From CAZMGG01 sp964565715 (lineage in GTDB: Bacteria; Planctomycetota; UBA1135; UBA2386): 64,000 bases of DNA. This document shows, one piece after another, positions 6,932 to 15,698 of the stretch; positions within the stretch are counted from its first letter, which is position 1, and the number at the start of each line of letters is the position of its first letter. The stretch covers positions 1 to 64,000 of the forward strand of contig CAZMGG010000008.1 in assembly GCA_964565715.1 (NCBI GenBank), read 5' to 3'. The position numbers and the translations under genes are program-made. Below the pieces are notes generated by a model. It was not told the origin of the DNA. It saw nothing but the letters and a program-made list of their open reading frames with translations, and did no database searches.

Positions 6932-8988
6932 ACCAACGGGGAATCGGCGGAGTCGTCGGTCGCACGCGCGACCAGGAACGCGGGCACGCCCTGCTGGCGG
7001 CGCTGGCCGGGACGATCGTCATCGGCGGGCTGCTCTACTCGACCACCGCGATGACCACGTCGGACCTGCGCTCGGCGCGCTGGTCGCTCGACGACGTGCG
7101 CGCCAGCTACGCCGCCCAGGCCGGCTCGGAGATGGCGGTCAACTTCCTGAAGGCCACGGTGCGGAAGACCGGCTACCTGGACCCGTTCCTCGGGGTCAAG
7201 GCGCTGTTCGCGGCCCCCGGCGGCGGCTACCAGCCGTGCTCGCCCTTCGTCGCCACGGCGTTCAGTTCGGGCGGCAAGCAGTTCGGCGACTACACGGTGA
7301 CGATGACCGCCGTCGACCGCGCCGGCGGCATGGACATCACCATCACGTCGACCGGCTACTACCCGCGGGCGCCGAAGAACATGCCGTCGGGCCGCCGCGT
7401 GGTGCAGAGCAAGACCGTGCAGAGCACCGTCCGGCTCGAACTGGAGCCGAGCCGCGTCTTCGACAACAGCTACTTCATCAACAACTGGGGCTGGTTCTAC
7501 GGCAACACGATCTACTGCAACGGCAACGCCCGGAGCAACGGCCAGTTCGACGCGGCGAACTACACGCCGACCATCACCGGTCAGCCGGTCTACGACGACC
7601 TGACCTGGGGCGGCGCCAACGCCAGCCTGGTCGGCTACGACGACGACAACAAGGACGGGCTGCAGGACGGCAAGGACGGCGGCATCTTCGCCGGCTGGGA
7701 CATCGTGCGGGCCGGCAACGTCAAGGGCGAGGGCGGCAAGGCGACGAACCAGCACGACTACCAGGACCTCGTCTCGATGCCGAACCTGAGCGACCTGACC
7801 TCCTACGAGTCGCAGGCCAAGAGCCAGGGCAGCACGATCAAGATCGGCGGCGCGGTGGTCAGCAACGCCGTCTACGGCGACGAGCCGAGCGAGAAGGGTG
7901 GCCTCTACCTGATCGGCACGGCTGCCAATCCGATCGAGATCAACGGCCTCGTCGTCGTGCGCGACAACGTGATCATCGGCGGCGTCGTCAAGGGCAAGGG
8001 GTCGATCATCGCTGGTCGCAACGTCTACGTGCCCAACAACCTGACCTACCAGAACCCGCCGACCACCAGCCGGCCGGTCTCCAACACCGAGGCCGATACC
8101 GAGGCCTGGCTCACGACCAACAAGGACAAGGACTTCCTCAGCCTGCTGGCCCGCGAGAACATCGTCGTGGGGGATCACACCCAGAACACCTGGCGCAGCT
8201 ACGTCAGCGGCTGGCTCAACCACTCGATGAACCAGTCCAAGGAGGACGCCGGCGAGGATCTCATCCCGAACACGCGGCTGGGCAAGGACGGGCAGAGCGG
8301 CACCGAGGACGACGACGTGCTGGAGGGCGACAACGTCTGGACCGTGCAGCGCTACACGGCGCAGGACCAGTCCCTGGGGCTGATCCCGCCGGGCAAGAAC
8401 GTCGGCGACGTGATCCCGGGATCCGGCGAGGACATCGACGGCGACGGCGTCTACGACACGACCACGTCGATGGCCAATCTGGACTTCGACAAGCCGGTCA
8501 CCCCGGGCCACTACGGCGGCAACCTGACCAACGCGCTCAACAACTACAGCACGATCGCCAGCCTGGCGATCACGCGGCTCGACGCGGTGTTCTACACGAA
8601 CCACACGTTCGCCTGGACCACCCTGCCCTCGCAGGCGATCCACATGAACGGCGCGCTGGTGTGCCGCAACGAGAGCATCATCTATGGCGGCCCGGGCATC
8701 TACATGAACTACGACTGCCGGCTGCTGGGCCGCGCCAACGGTCTCGCCGGCAACCTGCTGCCGAAGACCATGGCGCCGATCACCACGCTGTCGTGGTCGA
8801 TGCTGACCTGGGATCCGAATGCCGCGTTGAGCGCCATCGGGAGCTTGTCGGGTGGCTCGGGGTCCACGGCCAGCGGCAGCAACGGCAACGGGAATGGCAA
8901 CGGCAACGGCAACGGCAACGGGAATGGCAACGGGAATGGCAACGGCAACGGCAACGGGAATGGCAACGGCAACGGCAACAGCAAGTAG
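6928..8988 (+). CDS. PilX/GspK-like pilus assembly protein with (Gly-Asn)16 tail
   Basis: A 686-residue protein. The N-terminus has a short Arg-rich leader and the hydrophobic helix ALLAALAGTIVIGGLLYSTT, then AAQAGSEMAVNFL, which resembles the 'A-AG-E-A' start of PilX-like proteins. It lacks the canonical Gly-Phe-Glu prepilin cut. The large outer domain is rich in Asn, Gly, Thr and Asp. It contains calcium-loop-like acidic segments (DDDNKDGLQDGKDG, GEDIDGDGVYD) and a beta-helix-like stretch around residues 300-380. It ends in 16 tandem Gly-Asn dipeptides plus Ser-Lys. This is probably a pilus-tip or pseudopilus-associated exported protein; the exact role is unknown. Confidence 0.65.
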   Translation: MNQRGIGGVVGRTRDQERGHALLAALAGTIVIGGLLYSTTAMTTSDLRSARWSLDDVRASYAAQAGSEMAVNFLKATVRKTGYLDPFLGVKALFAAPGGGYQPCSPFVATAFSSGGKQFGDYTVTMTAVDRAGGMDITITSTGYYPRAPKNMPSGRRVVQSKTVQSTVRLELEPSRVFDNSYFINNWGWFYGNTIYCNGNARSNGQFDAANYTPTITGQPVYDDLTWGGANASLVGYDDDNKDGLQDGKDGGIFAGWDIVRAGNVKGEGGKATNQHDYQDLVSMPNLSDLTSYESQAKSQGSTIKIGGAVVSNAVYGDEPSEKGGLYLIGTAANPIEINGLVVVRDNVIIGGVVKGKGSIIAGRNVYVPNNLTYQNPPTTSRPVSNTEADTEAWLTTNKDKDFLSLLARENIVVGDHTQNTWRSYVSGWLNHSMNQSKEDAGEDLIPNTRLGKDGQSGTEDDDVLEGDNVWTVQRYTAQDQSLGLIPPGKNVGDVIPGSGEDIDGDGVYDTTTSMANLDFDKPVTPGHYGGNLTNALNNYSTIASLAITRLDAVFYTNHTFAWTTLPSQAIHMNGALVCRNESIIYGGPGIYMNYDCRLLGRANGLAGNLLPKTMAPITTLSWSMLTWDPNAALSAIGSLSGGSGSTASGSNGNGNGNGNGNGNGNGNGNGNGNGNGNGNGNGNSK
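8884..8979 (+). repeat. Hexanucleotide tandem repeat, 16 units, encoding (Gly-Asn)16
   Basis: Sixteen in-frame copies of a six-base unit in two spellings. GGCAAC occurs 12 times and GGGAAT 4 times (units 2, 7, 9 and 13). The two spellings are interspersed, suggesting expansion by duplication of blocks. Length changes by whole units would not shift the frame. Confidence 0.95.
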
Positions 8989-8995
8989 CTTCCGC

Positions 8996-9493
8996 ATGGA
9001 CACCCCCCGCCTGCTCCTGACGGCAACCGCCTGCCTTGCACTGGCGGCTCCCGCCTTCGCCCAGGATCCCGGTCACGACCCGACCTTCACCGCGCAGAAG
9101 GTCTACCTTCGCGGCACCGAGATCCGGGCGCCGGCGGAGATGAACAACAACGAGATCCGGCTGATCGGCATGGAGGAGGGCGGCGTGGCCTTCCGGGCCA
9201 ACACGCCGGCTCTCGAGGGCGCCTTCAAGCCGCGGCAGGTCGACGAGGACGCCGCCTACCGGCGCCGGACCGCGATGTACGAGCAGCCCGCTGGCCCCGA
9301 CGCGGCGATCGCCGCCGCCGTCGACCCGGTCGAGGCACCCGCGCCGGCCGCGGCACAGCCGGAGGTCGCTTCGCCAGAGGCCCCGGGGTCGTCCCGCAGC
9401 GGGGTCGGCTGGGTGCTGCTGCTGGCCGGCATCGCCACGCTGGGCGCCGTCCTGCTGGCGCTTCGCAGCATGCACCGGGCCGAGACCCGCTGA
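8996..9493 (+). CDS. Secreted/membrane-anchored hypothetical protein
   Basis: A 165-residue protein with an N-terminal signal peptide ending AAPAFAQ, a polar middle region, an Ala/Pro-rich stretch (residues ~105-130) and a C-terminal membrane helix (GWVLLLAGIATLGAVLLAL) followed by a short basic tail. It starts 7 bp after the PilX-like gene and is probably the last gene of the pilin operon. No known domain is recognised. Confidence 0.6.
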   Translation: MDTPRLLLTATACLALAAPAFAQDPGHDPTFTAQKVYLRGTEIRAPAEMNNNEIRLIGMEEGGVAFRANTPALEGAFKPRQVDEDAAYRRRTAMYEQPAGPDAAIAAAVDPVEAPAPAAAQPEVASPEAPGSSRSGVGWVLLLAGIATLGAVLLALRSMHRAETR

Positions 9494-9553
9494 GCCCGGG
9501 CCGGGATCCACCGGCTGCCGTCGCAAACATGCGTCCCGAATGCCACCATGGGT

Positions 9554-9558
9554 GGAGG
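9554..9558 (+). promoter_or_regulatory. Ribosome-binding site of priA
   Basis: GGAGG lies 7 bases before ATG 9566 and decides the priA start. The upstream in-frame ATG at 9548 would lie before this site. Confidence 0.6.
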
Positions 9559-9565
9559 ACGCGCG

Positions 9566-11815
9566 ATGACGGTGCAGAGCTTGTTCCCGGAGCCGGCGGC
9601 AGCCGACGGCCGGTTCGTCGAAGTAGCCCTGAACCTGCCGTTACGGCAGGTCTTCACCTACCGGCTGCCCGCCGGCATGACCGCCCGGCCGGGCAACCGG
9701 GTCCGGGTGCCGTTCCACGGCCGCCGACTGCCGGCGGTGGTGGTGGCGGTGGCCGACCGCTGTGACCTGCCGCCGGCCAAGGTGAAGGCCATCGAACAGG
9801 TCTTCGACCGGGATCTGGTGCTGCCCGACGCCCTGCTGGAACTGGCGCGCCGCATGGCCAGCACCTACGGCTGCAGTCTCGGCGAGGCGCTGGACGCCAT
9901 GCTGCCGGCGGCGGCCAAACGCCGCGGCGAACGGCTGATCCCGCACCTGCAGCTCGGCACGCCCCTGGACCTGGCGGTGGCGGCGGTGTCCGAACTGGAG
10001 GAGAAGCACCAGGCCCGGGCCCGCGTGCTGCGCGCGGTGATCGAGTTCGAGGCGCCGATGCCGGTGTTCGAGGCCCAGCGTCGCACCCAGACCAGCGACA
10101 GCCCGTGGAAGACCCTGGTCAAGCACGGGCTGCTCCGGCGGGTGATGCTGCCGGAGGACCGTCAGGACCTGACGCCGTCACCGCACGAGCGGGCCGAACG
10201 GCACCCGCTGAACGACGACCAGCAGCGGGCGCTGGACGCGGTCACCGGCGCGGTGCGCAATGGCGAGCATCGCACGTTCCTGCTGCACGGCGTCACCGGC
10301 AGCGGCAAGACCGAGGTCTACCTGCGGATCCTCGAGGAAGTGCGGCAGCTCGGCCGGTCGGGCATCGTGCTGGTGCCGGAGATCTCGCTGACGCCGCAGA
10401 CCGTCGGCCGCTTCGCTTCGCGCTTCCCCGACGTCGCCGTGCTGCACTCGGGGCTCACCGATGCCGAGCGCGGCCGCCAGTGGCTGCGGCTGATGCAGGG
10501 CAAGGCCAGCATCGCCATCGGCGCCCGTTCGGCCCTGTTCGCGCCGGTGGCCAACCTCGGCCTGATCGTCATCGACGAGGAGCAGGAGACGACGTTCAAG
10601 CAGGAGAGCACGCCGCGCTACCACGCCCGCGAGATGGCCATCGTCCGCGGCCAGATCGAGAACGCGGTGGTGGTGCTGGGCTCGGCCACGCCGGCGCTGG
10701 AGACCATCGGCAAGGCCCGCCGCGGCGCCTACCAGCTGCTGACCCTGCCGCGCCGCGCCGGCAAGGGCACCCTGCCCCGGATCGTCGTGCAGGACCTGCG
10801 CGGCGAGCCGAAGGAGTCGGTGCGCCAGGGCATCGTCCTGTCCCGCACCCTGCAGGTGCTGCTGCAGGAGCGCGTGCGGGCCCGGGACCAGGTGCTGCTG
10901 TTCCTCAACCGGCGGGGCTATGCGCCGGTGCTGCTGTGCCCGAGCTGCGGCGAGGCCATCAAGTGCGAGCACTGCTCGGTCAGCATGACCTGGCACGCGC
11001 GCCGGTCGCGGCTCATCTGCCACTGGTGCTGCCTGGAGAAGCGACGCCCCGAGATGTGCCCGACCTGCCAGCATCCGGCGATGCACGAGCTGGGCGCGGG
11101 CACCGAACGGCTCGAGCAGGCGGTCAAGCAGGTGGTGCCCGAGGCGGTGGTGGCGCGGATGGACGCCGACACCATGCAGAAGCGCGGCGCCCACGAACGG
11201 GTGCTCGGCGATTTCCGCAAGAAGCACATCGACGTGCTGATCGGCACCCAGATGATCGCCAAGGGGCTCGACTTCCCCGACGTGACGCTGGTCGGCGTGG
11301 TGTCGTGCGACACCGGCCTGTTCGTGCCCGACTACCGCGCCGCCGAGCGCACGTTCCAGCTCCTCTACCAGGTCGCCGGGCGCGCCGGCCGCGCCGAGAA
11401 GCCCGGGCTGGTGGTGTTCCAGACCTGGTGCCCGGACAACTACGCGGTCGCCGCGGCGGCGCGGCTCGACTACGACGGCTTCGTGCAGCAGGAACTGGCC
11501 TTCCGGCGGCAGACCGGCTACCCGCCCTGGTCGCGGCTGATCCGGGTGCTGGCCGAGGGCCGCGACGAGCGTGAGGCGCGGGACCTCCTGCGGCGGGCCT
11601 CGGACCAGGCCGGCGGGCTCACCGACGTCGAACTGCTGGGCCCGGCACCGGCGGTGATCCTCAAGGTCAAGGACCGCTGGCGCTGGCACATGCTGGCCAA
11701 GTGCTTCACGCCGGCTGCGTTCGAGCGGGCGATGGCGGCCCTCGGCACGGTGGAGGACCTCGCCACCCGCACCTGCCGGGTGACGCTCGACGTCGATCCG
11801 GGCGGCATCATGTAG
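9566..11815 (+). CDS. priA: Primosomal replication restart helicase PriA
   Basis: A 3'-to-5' superfamily 2 helicase that reloads the replisome at stalled forks. The 749-residue length is typical. The N-terminal DNA-binding domain begins FVEVALNLPLRQVFTYRLP. Walker A is HGVTGSGKT (residues 241-249). Walker B is IDEEQE with D337-E338-E339-Q340, where most PriA have DEEH. The Cys-rich zinc-binding insert is CPSCGEAIKCEHC...CHWC...CPTC at about 457-505. The helicase C-lobe contains GTQMIAKGLDFPDV and QVAGRAGRA. Start at ATG 9566 because of the ribosome-binding site. It is downstream of the pilin operon with a 72-bp gap, so it may or may not be co-transcribed. Confidence 0.93.
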   Translation: MTVQSLFPEPAAADGRFVEVALNLPLRQVFTYRLPAGMTARPGNRVRVPFHGRRLPAVVVAVADRCDLPPAKVKAIEQVFDRDLVLPDALLELARRMASTYGCSLGEALDAMLPAAAKRRGERLIPHLQLGTPLDLAVAAVSELEEKHQARARVLRAVIEFEAPMPVFEAQRRTQTSDSPWKTLVKHGLLRRVMLPEDRQDLTPSPHERAERHPLNDDQQRALDAVTGAVRNGEHRTFLLHGVTGSGKTEVYLRILEEVRQLGRSGIVLVPEISLTPQTVGRFASRFPDVAVLHSGLTDAERGRQWLRLMQGKASIAIGARSALFAPVANLGLIVIDEEQETTFKQESTPRYHAREMAIVRGQIENAVVVLGSATPALETIGKARRGAYQLLTLPRRAGKGTLPRIVVQDLRGEPKESVRQGIVLSRTLQVLLQERVRARDQVLLFLNRRGYAPVLLCPSCGEAIKCEHCSVSMTWHARRSRLICHWCCLEKRRPEMCPTCQHPAMHELGAGTERLEQAVKQVVPEAVVARMDADTMQKRGAHERVLGDFRKKHIDVLIGTQMIAKGLDFPDVTLVGVVSCDTGLFVPDYRAAERTFQLLYQVAGRAGRAEKPGLVVFQTWCPDNYAVAAAARLDYDGFVQQELAFRRQTGYPPWSRLIRVLAEGRDEREARDLLRRASDQAGGLTDVELLGPAPAVILKVKDRWRWHMLAKCFTPAAFERAMAALGTVEDLATRTCRVTLDVDPGGIM

Positions 11816-11873
11816 CGCGGGCGCCGCCTGCGGATCGCTTGACGCCGGCCCGCGGCGCCTCCAACGTGCGCCC

Positions 11874-12923
11874 ATGGCCCCGGTCTGGGAGCAACGCTGG
11901 CACCCGCTGCGGCGGGAATGGGTGATCGTGGCGGCGCATCGCCAGGATCGCCCGTGGATCGGCGCCGGGACGCCGGCGACCGCGCCGGCGGCGCGGGCCT
12001 TCGATCCCGGCTGCACGTTCTGCCCCGGCAACCGGCGCATCGGCGGCGCGACCAACCCGGCCTACGCCGGCATCCACGTGTTCGACAACGACCGGCCCTG
12101 CGTCGGCGATGCGGCGCCGGAGCCTGCCCCGCCGCCGGACGGCCACCGCGCCGCCCGCGCCGCCGGCATCGCCCGCGTGGTGTGCTTCTCGCCCCGCCAC
12201 GACCTGTCGCTGGGTCGCCTGGCGGTGGCCGAGGTCGACGCCGTGCTGGCCTGCTGGCAGGAACAGCGCCGCCAACTGGCCACGCACCCCGACGTGGCGC
12301 ACGTGCTGACCTTCGAGAACCGCGGCGAGGCCGTCGGGGTCAGCAATCCGCATCCGCACGGCCAGATCTACGCGACGTCCTTCGTCTTCCCGACCATCGC
12401 CCGGGAGGTCGAGGCCTGTGCCGAGCACCACGCCGCCACCGGCCGCGCCCTGTGGCAGGACGTCGTGCGCGCCGAATGCGACGACGGCCGCCGTCTGCTG
12501 GGCCAGGACGACCACGCGGTGGCCTTCGTGCCGTGGTTCGCGCGCTACGCCTACGAGGTCTTCGTCGGGCCCCGCCGCGCCGTGCCGAGCATCGGCGAGC
12601 TGACCGAGGCCGAGCGCCGCAGCGTTGCCACGCTGCTGCGCCAGGTCCTGATCCGCTACGACAACCTGTGGCGGCAGCCGTTCCCCTACGTGCTGGCGCT
12701 GCACGACGCGCCGGTCCGCGGCGCGGCGCCGGGCTTCGGCTTCCACCTGGAACTGCACCCGCCGCTGCGCAAGCCGGGCCTGCTCAAGTACCTGGCCGGG
12801 CCCGAGATCGGCGGCGGCGGCTTCCTGGCCGACACCGATCCCGACGCGAAGGCCGCCGAGCTGCGGGCGCTGCCGGTGACCCATTGGCAGGATGACCACC
12901 CGGCGCCGCCGACCGATCCATGA
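11874..12923 (+). CDS. galT: Galactose-1-phosphate uridylyltransferase (HIT fold)
   Basis: Transfers UMP between UDP-hexose and a hexose-1-phosphate in the Leloir pathway or a related sugar-salvage route. The 349-residue protein carries the catalytic HPHGQ motif (H160-P161-H162-G163-Q164), with the active-site His in the second position, preceded by the usual SNP. Also present are a zinc-type CTFC pair (C47, C50) and the C-terminal half of the duplicated HIT fold (FHLELHPPLRKPGLLKYLAG). The stop overlaps the start of a GHMP sugar kinase (ATGA), so kinase and uridylyltransferase are made together. Given the kinase's unusual affinity, the true sugar may not be galactose. Confidence 0.9.
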   Translation: MAPVWEQRWHPLRREWVIVAAHRQDRPWIGAGTPATAPAARAFDPGCTFCPGNRRIGGATNPAYAGIHVFDNDRPCVGDAAPEPAPPPDGHRAARAAGIARVVCFSPRHDLSLGRLAVAEVDAVLACWQEQRRQLATHPDVAHVLTFENRGEAVGVSNPHPHGQIYATSFVFPTIAREVEACAEHHAATGRALWQDVVRAECDDGRRLLGQDDHAVAFVPWFARYAYEVFVGPRRAVPSIGELTEAERRSVATLLRQVLIRYDNLWRQPFPYVLALHDAPVRGAAPGFGFHLELHPPLRKPGLLKYLAGPEIGGGGFLADTDPDAKAAELRALPVTHWQDDHPAPPTDP

Positions 12924-14371
12924 AGCACTTCGTCCCCACCTGGCTGCCGGCGGAAGGCTCCGGCGTGCGCGCCTTCCTCAACGTGATCGATGCCGCGGTG
13001 CCAGGATGGTTCGCGCCCGACGAGCCGATCCACGTCGCGCGCGCGCCGGGCCGCATCGACCTCCTGGGCGGCATCGCCGACTACTCCGGTTCGCTGGTGC
13101 TGCCGATGCCGATCGCCGAGGCCGCCATCGTCGCGGTGCAGGAACGCGACGACGACGAACTGCACGTGTTCTCGCCGAGCCCCGACGGTTCCCGCAACCC
13201 GCACGTGTCGGTACGGCTCTCCGACCTCGGCCTGCCCGACGCGCCGGTGGACTACGCCCGGGCCCGGGCCGCCTTCGCCGGCAGCCCGAAGGATCGCTGG
13301 GCCGCCTACCTGCTGGGCTGCGTGCTGGTGCTGGCCCGCGAGCGGCAGGTCGTGTTCGACGCGGGGCTGGCCCTGATGCTGCGCTCGGATGTGCCCGAGG
13401 GCTGCGGTGTCAGCTCGTCGGCGGCGATCGAGGTGGCGGCGATGCGGGCGATCGCCGCGCTGCGCGGCCACGCCCTGGACGACCGCGACCTGGCGCTGCT
13501 GTGCCAGAAGGTCGAACAGGAGGTCGCCGGCGTGCCGTGCGGCGTGATGGACCAGATGGCGGCGGTGTTCGGCGAGTCGGGCAAGGTCCTGGCCCTGCGC
13601 TGCCAGCCCTGTGAACTGGAGGGCACGGTGCCGTTGCCGCCCGAACTGGAGGTGGTCGGCCTCGACTCCGGCGTGCGGCGCTCGGTGGGCAACGCGGCCT
13701 ACGCCACCGCCCGCGCCGGCGCCTTCATCGCCTATCGCATGCTGGCGGACCTGCGCGGGCTGCCGGTGCAGGGCGAGGGGGCGGCGCTCGCCATCGACGA
13801 TCCCGACTGGCGCGGTCACCTGGCCAACTGTCCGCCTGACGAGTGGCGCGCGCGCTGGGCCAGGCGGCTGCCCGATCGCATCGAGGGCGCCGACTTCACC
13901 GTCGGCTACGGCGGCACCCTGGATCCCCGCTCCCGCATCGAGCCCGATCGCAGCTACCCGGTCCTGGCGCCCGCCGGCCACGCCATCGCCGAGAACGCCC
14001 GCGCCGAACGGTTCCGCGCCCTGCTGCAGTACCCGCCGTCGCCGGCCGCCTTCGGCGAGCTCGGCGACCTGATGTTCGCCTCCCACGCGGGCTACGCGGC
14101 CTGCGGGCTCGGCGATCCCACCGCCGACTGGATCGTCGAGCAGGTCCGCCAGGGCCGCGCCCGCGGCAACGGCCTGTGGGGGGCGCGGATGACCGGCGGC
14201 GGTCTCGGCGGCACCGTCGCCATCCTCGGCGAGCGCACCAAGGTCTGGCTGGAGACCCTGCGCATCAAGCGCGACCTCATCGCCCGCTCCGGCGGCACGC
14301 CGGCGGTGCTGCGCTGGTCGTCGGACGGCGCCCGCGCCTTCGGCGTGCTGCGGCTGGATCCGCGGACCTGA
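12920..14371 (+). CDS. GHMP sugar-1-kinase, L-arabinokinase/galactokinase-like
   Basis: A 483-residue GHMP kinase that phosphorylates a sugar at C1. Motif 1 is ARAPGRIDLLGGIADYSG (residues 40-57). Classical galactokinases have GRVNLIGEHTDY here, whereas the GIADYSGSLVL wording is that of the kinase domain of plant L-arabinokinase ARA1. Motif 2 is PEGCGVSSSAAIEVA (~159-173) and motif 3 is TGGGLGGTV (~424). Further ARA1-like segments are LCQKVEQEVAGVPCGVMDQM and LDSGVRRSVGNAAY. Partnering with galT makes a sugar-1-P to UDP-sugar route likely. Probable substrates are L-arabinose or galactose; the sequence alone does not decide. Confidence 0.82.
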   Translation: MKHFVPTWLPAEGSGVRAFLNVIDAAVPGWFAPDEPIHVARAPGRIDLLGGIADYSGSLVLPMPIAEAAIVAVQERDDDELHVFSPSPDGSRNPHVSVRLSDLGLPDAPVDYARARAAFAGSPKDRWAAYLLGCVLVLARERQVVFDAGLALMLRSDVPEGCGVSSSAAIEVAAMRAIAALRGHALDDRDLALLCQKVEQEVAGVPCGVMDQMAAVFGESGKVLALRCQPCELEGTVPLPPELEVVGLDSGVRRSVGNAAYATARAGAFIAYRMLADLRGLPVQGEGAALAIDDPDWRGHLANCPPDEWRARWARRLPDRIEGADFTVGYGGTLDPRSRIEPDRSYPVLAPAGHAIAENARAERFRALLQYPPSPAAFGELGDLMFASHAGYAACGLGDPTADWIVEQVRQGRARGNGLWGARMTGGGLGGTVAILGERTKVWLETLRIKRDLIARSGGTPAVLRWSSDGARAFGVLRLDPRT

Positions 14372-14380
14372 ACGCCCGCC

Positions 14381-15568
14381 TCAGCGCCGTTCCAGCAGCG
14401 TCACCACCTCGACGTGCTCGGTGTGCGGGAACAAATCGCACAGCCGCATCGCCGTCACCCGGTAGTCGGAGGCCAGCAGGCCGAGGTCGCGGGCCAGCGC
14501 CTTCTGCGAGCACGACACCAGCAGCACCCGGCGCGCGGCCGCGGCACGCACGCGGGCGGCGCCGGCCTCCTGCAGGCCGGCCCGCGACGGATCGGCCACC
14601 AGCACGTCGGGCGCATCGAACGCGGCCTCGGCGAACGGCGCCTCGACGACGCCCACGCCTGCCATGCCGTTCGCCGCCGCGTTGTGGCGCGCGTCGGCGC
14701 AGGCCAGCGGGTGGCTCTCGACCACTGTGACCCGCGTGGCGCCGGCGGCCGCCAGCCGCAGGCCGAAGGCGCCGACGCCGCCGTAGCCGTCGACCACCGT
14801 CAGGCCCCGCACGTCGCCCAGCATCGCCAGCGCCGGGCGATACAGGATCGCGTCGGCGTGCCGGTTGGTCTGGTAGAAGCTGCCGAAGGTCACCCGCAGC
14901 GACAGCCCGCCGGGCGTCCGATCCAGCAGATGGTCCTCGCCCCACATCGGCCGGTTCTGGTCGCCGAGCAGCGCGTTGCCCGGCCGCCGGTTGATGTTGT
15001 GGACGATGCCGACCAGTTCCACCGGCCGGCCCTGCTCGTCGCGCAACCCGCTGGCCAGCTCGCGCAGCCCCTCGGCGATGCGATCCCGGCTGTGGAACGA
15101 CGAGCCGGTGGTCACCACGCCGAGCAGGAGCTGGTTGGTGCCCGCGGCGATCCGGGCGTGGAACGCACGCACCAGGCCGCCGCCCGTCGTCTCGTCATAG
15201 GCGCTCAGACCGGTCTTGCGGAACAGCTTCTGCACCGGCGGCCCGAGCGCGGTCAGCGTGCGATGCTGGATCCGGCAGTCGGCGATCTCCTCGACCTCAT
15301 GGGTGCCCGTCCGGTAGATGCCCATGGTCAGCGCCAGGTGCGGATGCGGCTGCACCGGATACAGGATCTGCGTCCGATCGTGCCGCGGCGTGCGCGGCGG
15401 TTGCGGGCACTCGATCGCCACGCCCTCGAGCCATCCCGCCACCTCGGCCTGCAGGGCCGCGAGCTTGCCCTGCAGCTGCGCCTCGATCGGCCGGTCCAGC
15501 AGGCTGCAGCCGCCGCAGATGCCGAAGTGCGGGCAGTGGAGGGGCTGGGAGGGATCGGGCGCTGCCAT
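14381..15568 (-). CDS. RNA uracil-5-methyltransferase of the TrmA/RlmD (RumA) family
   Basis: A SAM-dependent enzyme that makes 5-methyluridine in rRNA or tRNA. The 395-residue protein begins with the iron-sulphur motif CPHFGICGGC, with a fourth Cys in IADCRIQ, and lacks the N-terminal TRAM domain of E. coli RlmD. The SAM-binding and catalytic motifs are FGSFYQTN, VDGYGGVGAFGL, DPSRAGL and LVSCSQKALARD, with the catalytic Cys in SCSQ. The C-terminal FPHTEHVEVV is diagnostic. The start is ATG at 15568; the frame is open to a GTG at 15601. It is convergent with the GHMP kinase with only 9 bp between stops. Whether rRNA or tRNA is the target cannot be told. Confidence 0.88.
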   Translation of the reverse strand: MAAPDPSQPLHCPHFGICGGCSLLDRPIEAQLQGKLAALQAEVAGWLEGVAIECPQPPRTPRHDRTQILYPVQPHPHLALTMGIYRTGTHEVEEIADCRIQHRTLTALGPPVQKLFRKTGLSAYDETTGGGLVRAFHARIAAGTNQLLLGVVTTGSSFHSRDRIAEGLRELASGLRDEQGRPVELVGIVHNINRRPGNALLGDQNRPMWGEDHLLDRTPGGLSLRVTFGSFYQTNRHADAILYRPALAMLGDVRGLTVVDGYGGVGAFGLRLAAAGATRVTVVESHPLACADARHNAAANGMAGVGVVEAPFAEAAFDAPDVLVADPSRAGLQEAGAARVRAAAARRVLLVSCSQKALARDLGLLASDYRVTAMRLCDLFPHTEHVEVVTLLERR

Positions 15569-15698
15569 GGGGGGCGGGGATTGTAGGGAGACCGGCCGCA
15601 CCCCGTCGCCGCGACCGCGGAATCTTCCGGGAACCGTTCCGTAGGGGCGCCCGCCGCTGCGCGCCCGCGTCCGGGCCCGTACACTCCCCGCCTCGCCG

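Noticed and set aside
6655..9003. A very long open frame on the minus strand opposite the PilX-like gene
   Set aside because: It mirrors the GC-rich codon bias of the plus-strand gene, has no domain or start signal, and its product is Val/Arg/Asp-rich as expected for antisense frames.
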